64,000 nt of DNA from Candidatus Bathyarchaeota archaeon. GTDB lineage: Archaea; Thermoproteota; Bathyarchaeia; Bathyarchaeales; Bathycorpusculaceae. The position numbers were made by a program, and so were the translations under genes. The number at the start of each line of letters is the position of its first letter. Within the stretch, counting starts at the first letter, position 1. The stretch lies in assembly GCA_018396675.1 (NCBI GenBank), contig JAGTQX010000012.1:120859-184858 (forward strand), given 5' to 3'. Of this stretch, positions 33,846 through 41,006 are shown piece after piece. The notes under the pieces are model-generated. The model had not been told where the DNA came from. It saw nothing but the letters and a program-made list of their open reading frames with translations, and searched no databases.

Positions 33846-34226
33846 TTTTTCCACTTTTATTGTTGTTCCGCTTTTCACGTTGCTGAATAATTCAAGATTT
33901 TGGGTTACTTTGCCTAGAACATTCACTGGACTGTAGGGCTGCGAGTTTCCATAGAAGACGCATAGTGCGCTTCCCATAGGCCAAAAAGCTATTGCACCCT
34001 TTTCAACAGTGTTTTTCGCTTTTTCCTCGCCCATCTTCACTGGGATTTCAAAGTATACCTCTTCCTTCCACAGGGCTGCTCTTCCCTCTAATGGAAGCTT
34101 TCGAACAACCATGTCCACTGTTCTTGGAGATAGATGACGGATAAGCTCCCCTTCAGCTTCACCTAAACCTTCAACAACAAAGCGTATTTTCACTCTTGAA
34201 ATCTCGGCTTCATTGTTTTCCATCAA
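33840..34226 (-). CDS. Cyclophilin-like fold protein (DUF369/COG2164 type)
   Basis: A 128-residue protein. The pattern IRFVVEGLGEAEGELIRHLSPRTVD, EVYFEIPVKMGEEKA, and GAIAFWPMGSALCVFYG matches the small archaeal cyclophilin-like family of unknown activity. It overlaps the cDPG-synthetase-like gene by 4 bases and is translationally coupled to it. Confidence 0.75.
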   Translation of the reverse strand: MMENNEAEISRVKIRFVVEGLGEAEGELIRHLSPRTVDMVVRKLPLEGRAALWKEEVYFEIPVKMGEEKAKNTVEKGAIAFWPMGSALCVFYGNSQPYSPVNVLGKVTQNLELFSNVKSGTTIKVEKL

Positions 34227-35548
34227 TGATGCACCTTTTTGAGAAAATCTTCCAGAAGCTGCTCTAGTGACAACGGTCCCAAAACCTTAAGCTCATACTT
34301 TACTCTGACGGTCGGCTTTTCGATTTTCATGATTCTCCTCAAGTCGATTGGTGTTCCAATTACTACAACATCGCATGGCGTGTTGGCAATGGTTTCTTTA
34401 AGTTCTGCTATCTGTTTTTCTCCGTAACCCAGAGCCGGGAGAACAGTTCCTAAATGGGGATACTTTGCATAAGCCTCTTTTATAGAGCCAACTGCATATG
34501 GTCTTGGGTCGGTTATTTCGCTTGCACCAAGCTGCTTAGCCATTATTGTTGCTGCTCCGTAAGGCATGTTGCCATGGGTTAATGTTGGGCCGTCTTCGAT
34601 TACTAAAATTCTTCCCTTTACTAGCTCTGGCTTGTCTGCAGTTATTGGCGACGCCGCCTCCAGAATTGTGGCGTTTGGGTTTACCTTTCTTATGTTTTCC
34701 TTGACAGTATTGACGTTTTTAGGGTCTGCTGTGTCAACTTTGTTTATTATAACCACATCTGCCATTCTTATGTTTGCCTCACCTGGATGATAAGCAACTT
34801 CATGTCCAGGCCTATGTGGGTCTGCAACCACGATGTGCAAGTCTGGCTGGTAGAATGGTAAATCGTTATTCCCCCCGTCCCACACGATTATGTCTGCTTC
34901 TTTTTCTGCTTCTCTTAAAATTTTCTCGTAGTCGACTCCAGCGTAAACAACCACGCCATTATCAATATGGGGTTCATATTCCTCTCTTTCTTCAATTGTG
35001 CACTCGTGCTTGTCAAGGTCGTCGTAGGATGCGAATCGTTGACAAACCTGTTTCCTTAAATCGCCATAAGGCATGGGATGCCTAATCGCTACAACTCTCA
35101 AGCCCTTGTTTCTGAAAATTTTGGCAACAAGCCGAGAAGTTTGGCTTTTGCCTGAACCTGTCCTAACTGCGCCTATTGAAACCACTGGAACCTTAGCCTT
35201 GAGCATGGTTGTTTTCGGTCCCATTAAACAGAAGTCGGCGCCGTTTGCGAGCGCTATTGATGCTTTGTGCATAACATATTCGTGGGAGACATCGCTGTAT
35301 GCAAAGATCACCTGGTCAATGCTATGTTCTTTTATAAGTTTAGGGAGTTTTTCTTCAGGATAGATTGGTATACCGTTCGGGTAGTTTTTTCCAGCAAGCT
35401 CCGGAGGATAAATGCGTCCTTCTATGCCAGGGATTTGCGTGGCTGTGAAGGCCACGACTTCGTAGGCTTCGTTATCTCTAAAGTAAGTGTTGAAGTTGTG
35501 GAAATCTCTTCCAGCCGCGCCCATTATAATTACTTTGGTTTTTTGCAT
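34223..35548 (-). CDS. Cyclic 2,3-diphosphoglycerate synthetase-like protein (COG2403)
   Basis: A 441-residue protein with an N-terminal Rossmann-like part (VIIMGAAGRDFHNFN), a P-loop GAVRTGSGKSQTSR near residue 125, WDGGNNDLPFY near 225 and a nucleotide-binding NKVD near 270. It matches the family that includes cyclic 2,3-diphosphoglycerate synthetase of Methanothermus, which closes 2,3-DPG to the thermo- and osmoprotectant cDPG using ATP. Many members are annotated only as GTPases. Its leader is unusually structured (35549-35596). Confidence 0.8.
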   Translation of the reverse strand: MQKTKVIIMGAAGRDFHNFNTYFRDNEAYEVVAFTATQIPGIEGRIYPPELAGKNYPNGIPIYPEEKLPKLIKEHSIDQVIFAYSDVSHEYVMHKASIALANGADFCLMGPKTTMLKAKVPVVSIGAVRTGSGKSQTSRLVAKIFRNKGLRVVAIRHPMPYGDLRKQVCQRFASYDDLDKHECTIEEREEYEPHIDNGVVVYAGVDYEKILREAEKEADIIVWDGGNNDLPFYQPDLHIVVADPHRPGHEVAYHPGEANIRMADVVIINKVDTADPKNVNTVKENIRKVNPNATILEAASPITADKPELVKGRILVIEDGPTLTHGNMPYGAATIMAKQLGASEITDPRPYAVGSIKEAYAKYPHLGTVLPALGYGEKQIAELKETIANTPCDVVVIGTPIDLRRIMKIEKPTVRVKYELKVLGPLSLEQLLEDFLKKVHH

Positions 35549-35622
35549 AGGCGGGTTCCTCCCGCAGAACCTTATTAACCCAAGGTAGGGGGTTCTATAG
35601 TAGGTAGGTGTTGATATAAAAA
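35549..35622 (-). promoter_or_regulatory. TATA box and structured leader of the cDPG-synthetase-like gene
   Basis: TTTTTATATC (35613-35622) predicts a transcript starting near 35592. The leader of about 45 bases contains AGAACC (35591-35596), GGTTCT (35566-35571), GCGGG and CCCGC (35551-35565), and the ribosome-binding sequence GGGAGG in the last hairpin. AGAACC can pair with GGTTCT; GGTTC can instead pair with GAACC of AGGAACCC; and GCGGG can pair with CCCGC. These pairings exclude one another in part. Confidence 0.5.
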
Positions 35623-35638
35623 CCTAGCGCGCACAAAT

Positions 35639-36742
35639 TTATTTTGTTAAATGTGAAAGCGTTTCGCTTATGAAGTCTATCTGTCCAACGGTAACGCCAG
35701 GGTGTACTGGAAGTGAAAAAACTTGCTCTGAAGCTTTTTCTGTCTCTGGAAGCCGTCGCTTCCTAAATCTGTTGTAGTAAGGCATTAGGTGGATTGGGTG
35801 CGGATAGTAAACCTCTGCGCCTATGCCCTTGTTTTTAAGCTGTTCTACAATTGTATCTCTTTTTGTTCTGTTGGCGTTTTTTAGCCTCACAGTGTATAGA
35901 TACCAGCTGTTTTTGCAATTTTTAGGTTCTTCTGGAGGTTTCAACTGCTCGATTTTACTGAGCTTGACAGTAAGCCTATCTGCATTTTTTCTTCTTTCCT
36001 CGATGAAATTGGGCAATTTATTTAGCTGTACACAGCCTATTGCTGCTTCGATTTCCGGCATTCGATAATTGTGTCCTAACATTATTGACATGTACTTTTC
36101 TTTCTCTCCATGATTTCTTAAAAGCCGCAATTTTTCAGCAAACTCATCATTATTTGTAGTAACCATTCCACCTTCACCCGTCGTCATGTTTTTGCTGGCA
36201 TAAAAACTCCAACATGCAAAATCCGCATATGCACCAACCGGTTTCCCATGATACAATGCACCGTGTGCTTGAGCCGCGTCCTCGACAATTTTCAACCCAT
36301 GTTTATCCGCTATTTCCCGTATTGGTTTCATGTCTGCTGGCGAGCCATAAAGATCAACGGCTATAATGGCTTTTGTCTTTTTTGTTATTGCCCTCTCGAC
36401 GGCTTCCGGAGAAATGTTATACGTTTCAGGGTTTATGTCAACAAAAACTGGTTTGGCGCCAGCCATTACAACGGCTTCGGCTGTTGCAACAAAAGTGAAG
36501 CTTGGAAGAATTACTTCGTCACCTTGTTTTACGCCAGCGCCGACGACGGCCATATGCAGCGCAGCTGTTCCATTGTTCACAGCTAGTGCGTGTTTCGCTT
36601 TGATAAATTTTGCAAAGTTTTCTTCGAATTTTTGAACCATTGGTCCTTTGCCAAGGGCGTTGGTTAGTATGCCGCTTTTTAGAACATTTATGACTGCCTC
36701 AATTTCTTCTTCGTCTATTTGTGGAGCGTTAATTGGAATCAT
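35639..36742 (-). CDS. DegT/DnrJ/EryC1/StrS-family aminotransferase
   Basis: A 367-residue sugar-aminotransferase family protein. It has KHALAVNNGTAALHMA near residue 52, PSFTFVATAEAV near 78, EDAAQAHGALY near 155, and the PLP lysine in SFYASKNMTTGEGGM near 180. Such enzymes aminate nucleotide-linked keto-sugars for surface glycans. No other sugar genes are adjacent. A TATA element (TTTTTATAGG on the minus strand) lies at about 36776-36785. Confidence 0.9.
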   Translation of the reverse strand: MIPINAPQIDEEEIEAVINVLKSGILTNALGKGPMVQKFEENFAKFIKAKHALAVNNGTAALHMAVVGAGVKQGDEVILPSFTFVATAEAVVMAGAKPVFVDINPETYNISPEAVERAITKKTKAIIAVDLYGSPADMKPIREIADKHGLKIVEDAAQAHGALYHGKPVGAYADFACWSFYASKNMTTGEGGMVTTNNDEFAEKLRLLRNHGEKEKYMSIMLGHNYRMPEIEAAIGCVQLNKLPNFIEERRKNADRLTVKLSKIEQLKPPEEPKNCKNSWYLYTVRLKNANRTKRDTIVEQLKNKGIGAEVYYPHPIHLMPYYNRFRKRRLPETEKASEQVFSLPVHPGVTVGQIDFISETLSHLTK

Positions 36743-36853
36743 GCCACTTTTACCCCGCGTATTATGCAGTTGCTAAACCTATAAAAATTTGCGCGAGAAA
36801 GTAACAAAAATATTGTTTAAGGTTTAATTCTTATGGATGAAAAGCTTTTGAAG

Positions 36854-37519
36854 TTAGAAAAAGTTGTTGCTAATTTTTAGGTTTTTTATTCTATTTAGAA
36901 ACTCTTCTCTTTCTTTTTCCACCTCAAGTGTTCTGTTTCGTAGAAAATCGAGTTCTTCAGATATTTCCATAAGCCAATCCTCTATTGCTTTTTGGCACTC
37001 TTCAATAGACATTTTTGCAAGGTACCTAGAAACATCTTGGGGAACGCCTTTCTCTAGAGAATTTAGTGGACAAGCGATTTTTGGTGGTTTTATGAAAGGG
37101 AAAAAGTGCCTTGTTGTGCGCGGCTTCATTAGATTTCCGCTGATTCCAGCTGAAATTACCTCTTTTGTGGTTATTTCCATTTTTGAGTCATTTATGTATC
37201 TGTGGATGCGTCTGCTTCCAACGCGTATTTTTGGGTTCTGTGAAGCGTCTATGAGTATGACGGGTATCTGCTTGTAGCCGAGGCTTTTTAACGCGAGCCA
37301 ACGGTGCATTCCATCTAAAATGACTTTTGTTTTTTCGTCGGCGATTATTGGATATTTTAGAACTCCGTCTTTGAGTATTTCGTTTTTAAGCAGTTCAAGG
37401 TAGAGTGGAGAGCCTTTCTCATGTGGTTTAAGTTTGTCGATTTGCAAAAGTGTTATTTTTAAAGTTTGTTTTTCGGTTTTTTGAACAGTAAATGTCACTT
37501 GTCCGTCACCGTCTTTCAA
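36854..37519 (-). CDS. serK: SerK-like ParB/Srx-fold serine kinase
   Basis: A 221-residue protein with an N-terminal ParB/sulfiredoxin-like fold (about residues 15-95). It carries KLKPHEKGSP near 30, KDGVLKYPIIAD near 52 and the conserved ILDGMHRWLAL near 68; the rest is helical, ending in coiled coil. This matches SerK of Thermococcus, which phosphorylates free L-serine to O-phosphoserine with ADP, rather than a DNA-partitioning ParB, since no HTH or CTPase GxxR(R) box is seen. It overlaps trpB2 by 4 bases, so it should be translated together with an O-phosphoserine-using enzyme. Confidence 0.78.
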   Translation of the reverse strand: MKDGDGQVTFTVQKTEKQTLKITLLQIDKLKPHEKGSPLYLELLKNEILKDGVLKYPIIADEKTKVILDGMHRWLALKSLGYKQIPVILIDASQNPKIRVGSRRIHRYINDSKMEITTKEVISAGISGNLMKPRTTRHFFPFIKPPKIACPLNSLEKGVPQDVSRYLAKMSIEECQKAIEDWLMEISEELDFLRNRTLEVEKEREEFLNRIKNLKISNNFF

Positions 37520-38883
37520 TGTTTTGGGTTAACTATCGAAACTTCGATTTTTTCCGGCTCGTAATCAGCAAGTTTTCCAGCCAAATACTGTTCGTATGCA
37601 CCTAAATCCAGCAATCCGTGTCCGCTGTAGTTCATCGCAATAACTTTCTTTTCGCCGGTTTCGCGGCACTTTAATGCTTCATCTATAACGAATTTTAGAC
37701 TGTGTGCTGTTTCAGGAGCAATTATTAGCCCTTCTGCTTTAGCTAGTATTTGTGCTGCTTGGAAGACTTCACTTTGGTGGTAGGCAACTGAACGCATAAG
37801 CCCGCTGTGGATTAGGTAGGATATTGAAGGTGCCATTCCGTGATATCTTAAACCGCCAGCGTGAATTGGTGGACAAACGTATCCGTGTCCGATTGTTAAC
37901 ATTTTTAGGAGTGGAGTAAGCTGTGCTGTGTCTCCGAAGTCGTATGTGTAAACTCCCTTTGTTGTATGTGGCACTGCTTTGGATTCGCATGCGACAAACT
38001 CTGTTTCTGTTCTGCCATTAAGCTTGTCCATCATGAAGGGATAGCAGAAGCCAGCGTAATTTGATCCGCCGCCTATGCATCCACATACAACGTCTGGATA
38101 TTCCCCTATGATTTCAAACTGTTTTTTTGCTTCCAAACCAATTATCGTTTGATGCATCAAAACATGGTTTAGAACTGAACCAAGAGAATACCGCGTGTCT
38201 TCGTGGGTAACTGTGTCTTCTATTGCTTCACTTATGGCTATTCCAAGCGTTCCCGGATGGTTCGGGTTTTCCTTCAAGAGTTTTCTGCCAACACTAGTCT
38301 GCTCGCTTGGAGATGGAAACATTTCAGCACCGTAAAGTTGCACTATTGTTCTTCTGCCCGGCTTCTGTTGATAACTCACGCGAACCATATAGATTCTGCA
38401 GCTTAAGCCAAATATCACGCATGAAAAAGCAAGAGCTGTACCCCATTGTCCCGCACCTGTCTCTGTAACAAGCCTTTTTATTCCCTGTTCTTTGTTGTAG
38501 TACGCTTGGGCTAATGCAGTGTTTGTTTTATGGCTGCCTGTAGGACTGAAATTTTCACATTTGAAAAATATTTTCGCAGGTGTTTTAAGAAACTTTTCCA
38601 ACCGCGCAGCTCTGTAAAGCGGCGTGGGACGCGGCAACCGCAAATACGCGTCTAGGACCTCTTCTGGAATTTTTATGAAGCGTTCTGTTGAAACCTCCTG
38701 CCGTATTAGCTCTTTTGCGAATATTCTTTCGAGAACTTTTGGGTCTATGGGTTTTAGTGTTGTGGGGTCCAATGGCGGTGGGAGTCGTTCTGGAAGGTCT
38801 GCTTGGATGTTGTACCATGATGTCGGTATTTCGTCAGCGTTGAGTATGGTGAAGTGTTCGCTTTTTTGCACTTTCGCGTTCAT
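37516..38883 (-). CDS. trpB2: Tryptophan synthase beta-like TrpB2
   Basis: A 455-residue PLP enzyme of the TrpB2 class, longer than TrpB1 and with the family's N-terminal insertion (LPPPLDPTT...EDLIRQEV-like). Key blocks: RPTPLYRAARLEKFL, the PLP lysine in SPTGSHKTNTA near residue 122, ETGAGQWGTALA near 143, GCIGGGSNYAGF near 255 and HAGGLRYHGM near 340. TrpB2 enzymes lack the TrpA partner surface and several are known to use O-phospho-L-serine plus indole. No trpA is nearby. SerK-like is coupled downstream and a TrpY-like regulator is divergent. Confidence 0.93.
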   Translation of the reverse strand: MNAKVQKSEHFTILNADEIPTSWYNIQADLPERLPPPLDPTTLKPIDPKVLERIFAKELIRQEVSTERFIKIPEEVLDAYLRLPRPTPLYRAARLEKFLKTPAKIFFKCENFSPTGSHKTNTALAQAYYNKEQGIKRLVTETGAGQWGTALAFSCVIFGLSCRIYMVRVSYQQKPGRRTIVQLYGAEMFPSPSEQTSVGRKLLKENPNHPGTLGIAISEAIEDTVTHEDTRYSLGSVLNHVLMHQTIIGLEAKKQFEIIGEYPDVVCGCIGGGSNYAGFCYPFMMDKLNGRTETEFVACESKAVPHTTKGVYTYDFGDTAQLTPLLKMLTIGHGYVCPPIHAGGLRYHGMAPSISYLIHSGLMRSVAYHQSEVFQAAQILAKAEGLIIAPETAHSLKFVIDEALKCRETGEKKVIAMNYSGHGLLDLGAYEQYLAGKLADYEPEKIEVSIVNPKH

Positions 38884-38899
38884 TTATCTTCACCATTGA

Positions 38900-38970
38900 A
38901 CATTTATGTACATGTGCACGCACAATAGTGCATCGACATATTTATACTTTATTGCACAGAAAAGTACATT
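38900..38970. promoter_or_regulatory. Shared trpB2/trpY regulatory region with TRP-box-like repeats
   Basis: TGTACA at 38907-38912 equals the TRP box bound by TrpY in Methanothermobacter. Related sites are TGTGCAC (38913-38919), AGTGCAT (38927-38933), TTGCACA (38952-38958) and AGTACAT (38963-38969). On the minus strand TGTACATAAATG places the exact box against the likely TATA of trpB2. On the plus strand CATATTTATACTTT (38936-38949) is the likely regulator promoter, flanked by the other boxes. Confidence 0.6.
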
Positions 38971-38982
38971 AGGCAAAATGAA

Positions 38983-39486
38983 ATGTGGAACAAAATAAAA
39001 AAACATCTGGAAAACTACCCCGAACGACTAAAAGTAGCACGCATTCTGGTGGAAAACGGCTTAAGCGTAAAAAACGGAAAAATCTACCTAAACGAAATTG
39101 AAATCCCACCAGTGCGCATCGCAAGAGTTGCTGGTGTTGACAGAAGAACAGTAAACGAAACAATAAACACCATAAATACTAACCGTGAACTACGCCAAAT
39201 CTTTGAAGATTTGAGATCAGCGGGACATTCGCTAAAAGAGATTGCTCGGCACTTGCAACTTGGAGTTGTCGAGATCACACCTGTTGACGCACGTGTCCCC
39301 GGCATACTAGCAAATTCCGCTATGATTCTCTCCAAAAACGGTCTGAGCATAAGGCAAGCAATAGTTGATGACCCGGAACTTTCTCCAGAACCGAAACTAA
39401 CGCTAATTGTGGAAAAGAAAATTCCAGGCGAATTAATCCCCGAGTTTCTTAAAATAAACGGTGTTGCCAAAGTATCTGTCTACTAA
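38983..39486 (+). CDS. TrpY-like HTH-ACT regulator of amino-acid metabolism
   Basis: A 167-residue protein of the COG2150 type: an N-terminal helix-turn-helix (PPVRIARVAGVDRRTVNETINTI region, about residues 42-65) and a C-terminal ACT domain (LTLIVEKKIPGELIPEFLKINGVAKVSVY). TrpY of Methanothermobacter has this design and represses trp genes, binding tryptophan. It is divergent from trpB2-serK, and TGTACA-like boxes lie between them. A tryptophan-responsive autoregulated repressor is the best guess. Confidence 0.82.
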   Translation: MWNKIKKHLENYPERLKVARILVENGLSVKNGKIYLNEIEIPPVRIARVAGVDRRTVNETINTINTNRELRQIFEDLRSAGHSLKEIARHLQLGVVEITPVDARVPGILANSAMILSKNGLSIRQAIVDDPELSPEPKLTLIVEKKIPGELIPEFLKINGVAKVSVY

Positions 39487-39496
39487 ACCAGTTTAG
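39483..39496. repeat. Short palindrome at the trpY-like stop codon
   Basis: CTAAAC-CA-GTTTAG spans the stop codon. It may be a weak terminator stem or another copy of the AGTTTA-type element seen at 11968 and 32549. Low significance alone. Confidence 0.3.
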
Positions 39497-39575
39497 ATAT
39501 TTGGATTCTCAAAAAGCTGTTACAACAATTTCTAGTTGCAATTATCAAGATGAAACGTCAAACATCATCTTCTCC

Positions 39576-39601
39576 TGTTCAATTGAACAAGTTTTATATT
39601 C
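39576..39601 (+). promoter_or_regulatory. 14-bp palindromic operator and TATA box of the acyl-CoA dehydrogenase
   Basis: TGTTCAATTGAACA (39576-39589) is a perfect palindrome and abuts TTTTATATT (39592-39600), the likely TATA box. The predicted start is near 39622, about 20 bases before the ATG at 39643. The site covers the BRE. No regulator gene of the TetR/FadR type is adjacent. Confidence 0.55.
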
Positions 39602-39642
39602 GTTTAAATCATGTGTAGTTAGCGTCAAAAAGGTGAATGATT

Positions 39643-40860
39643 ATGGTGAATTTCTGCTTCACCGAAGAACAGGAACTACTCCGTAAAGCAGTTCGCGAAT
39701 GGTGTAAAAAGGAACTTACTTTAGAAAAAATTAGGGAAATGGACAGCAAAGGCGAAATTCCGAGAGAAATAATCAAGGGATTAGGTGACTTAGGCCTTTT
39801 ACTTATGACGATTCCAGAGGAACATGGTGGTGCAAACGCGGACTGGACTACCGCATGTGTAGCGGCTGAAGAACTGGGTTATGCGGACGTAAGCATTGCG
39901 GTTCCAGTACTTTTTCTCGTTGAAAATGCTTGGGGTTTCGTAACAGACAAGTACTGCAGTGAACGCGTGCGAGAAGAAGTGATACGAAAGGCTGCTAAAG
40001 GCGATGCCTTCATAGGGATAGCATCAACAGAAGCAGGCGGGGGCTCCGATGTCGCAGCAATAAAAACAGCAGGTGTGAAAGAAGGCAACCAGTGGATTCT
40101 AAACGGAGAAAAAACCTACATAAGTGGGACAGAAGAGGCAAAGAAAATCGGCGGAGGACACTTTCTCATAGCAAGAACCGCGCCACCACTGCCAGGCGCA
40201 GCCCATAAGGGATTAACCGCCTTTTACTTGCCAATAAACACTCCTGGAGTAGAAATTGGAAAAAGATTTGAGGAAATGGGCAGAATGGCAATATCCACCG
40301 GCAGCATAATTATGGATAACGCAAGATTGCCGGATGATTACCGCGTAGGTGAAGAGGGGAAAGGCTTCTATCTGACAATGGAAGGCTTCGACAACGCAAG
40401 ACTACTAATAGGCGCAACATGTTTAGGCGCCGCTCAAAGAGCATTAGAACTTGGGATAGAGTACCTAAAGGAACGGAAGGCCTTCGGAAACCCAATCGGC
40501 AAATATCAAGGCATTCAGTTTGACTTGGCAGAAATGTGGGCAGAACTCGAAGCCTTAAGATCACTTGTGTATAGAACAGCGTGGATGAACGACGAAAAAT
40601 ACAAGAATAAACGTTTCACGCCACTAGAGGTTGTAAAATACATTTCGGCAGTGAAACTGAAGGCACCGTCTTTCGCTTTCAAAGTGTTCGAGCACGTTAT
40701 GCTTTGGATGGGCGCATGGGGTTACACAAAAGATTGCCCACTTGAAATGGGACTTCGCGGAATAATGTCCTACTACATAGGCGCAGAAGGCACAATGAAC
40801 ATTCAAAGAACAGTCATAGCCAGAGAATTATTAGGCAGAGAATATCTATCATACAAATAA
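39643..40860 (+). CDS. Acyl-CoA dehydrogenase
   Basis: A 405-residue flavoprotein. It has FTEEQELLRKAVREWCKKEL at the N-terminus, FIGIASTEAGGGSDVAAIKT near residue 125, GEKTYISGTEEA near 152, and ERKAFGNPIGKYQGIQFDLAEM near 280. In short- and medium-chain enzymes a Glu around 365-380 is the base; the region GYTKDCPLEMGLRG near 365 has candidates. ATG 39643 is 6 bases from AGGTGA (39631-39636); ATG 39637 touches it. No beta-oxidation partner genes are adjacent, so substrate and direction are unknown. Confidence 0.92.
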   Translation: MVNFCFTEEQELLRKAVREWCKKELTLEKIREMDSKGEIPREIIKGLGDLGLLLMTIPEEHGGANADWTTACVAAEELGYADVSIAVPVLFLVENAWGFVTDKYCSERVREEVIRKAAKGDAFIGIASTEAGGGSDVAAIKTAGVKEGNQWILNGEKTYISGTEEAKKIGGGHFLIARTAPPLPGAAHKGLTAFYLPINTPGVEIGKRFEEMGRMAISTGSIIMDNARLPDDYRVGEEGKGFYLTMEGFDNARLLIGATCLGAAQRALELGIEYLKERKAFGNPIGKYQGIQFDLAEMWAELEALRSLVYRTAWMNDEKYKNKRFTPLEVVKYISAVKLKAPSFAFKVFEHVMLWMGAWGYTKDCPLEMGLRGIMSYYIGAEGTMNIQRTVIARELLGREYLSYK

Positions 40861-40910
40861 TCCGCTATACTTCCACTTCAATTTTTATCTGCAAGCGTGA
40901 ACCTAGACAT

Positions 40911-40986
40911 TGGTAGCCCGGGGGAGATTCGAACTCCCGTCGGCGGGTCCAAAGCCCGCTATGCTTGTCCGCTACACCACCGGGCT
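40911..40986 (-). tRNA. tRNA-Gln (TTG), CCA encoded
   Basis: Cloverleaf on the minus strand. The acceptor AGCCCGG pairs with CCGGGCT, and the anticodon stem GCGGG/CCCGC closes the loop CTTTGGA, which gives anticodon TTG. The T arm is GGGAG-TTCGAAT-CTCCC. A73 and CCA are encoded. The D arm GTGT/GCAT uses wobbles. No intron is seen. Confidence 0.93.
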
Positions 40987-41006
40987 TTTCCGGTAAAGAC
41001 TTTGCG

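Noticed and set aside
36854-37519. Calling the ParB-fold gene a chromosome-partition ParB
   Set aside because: No HTH, no GxxRxxA box, no parA and no parS-like repeats; the context is trpB2.
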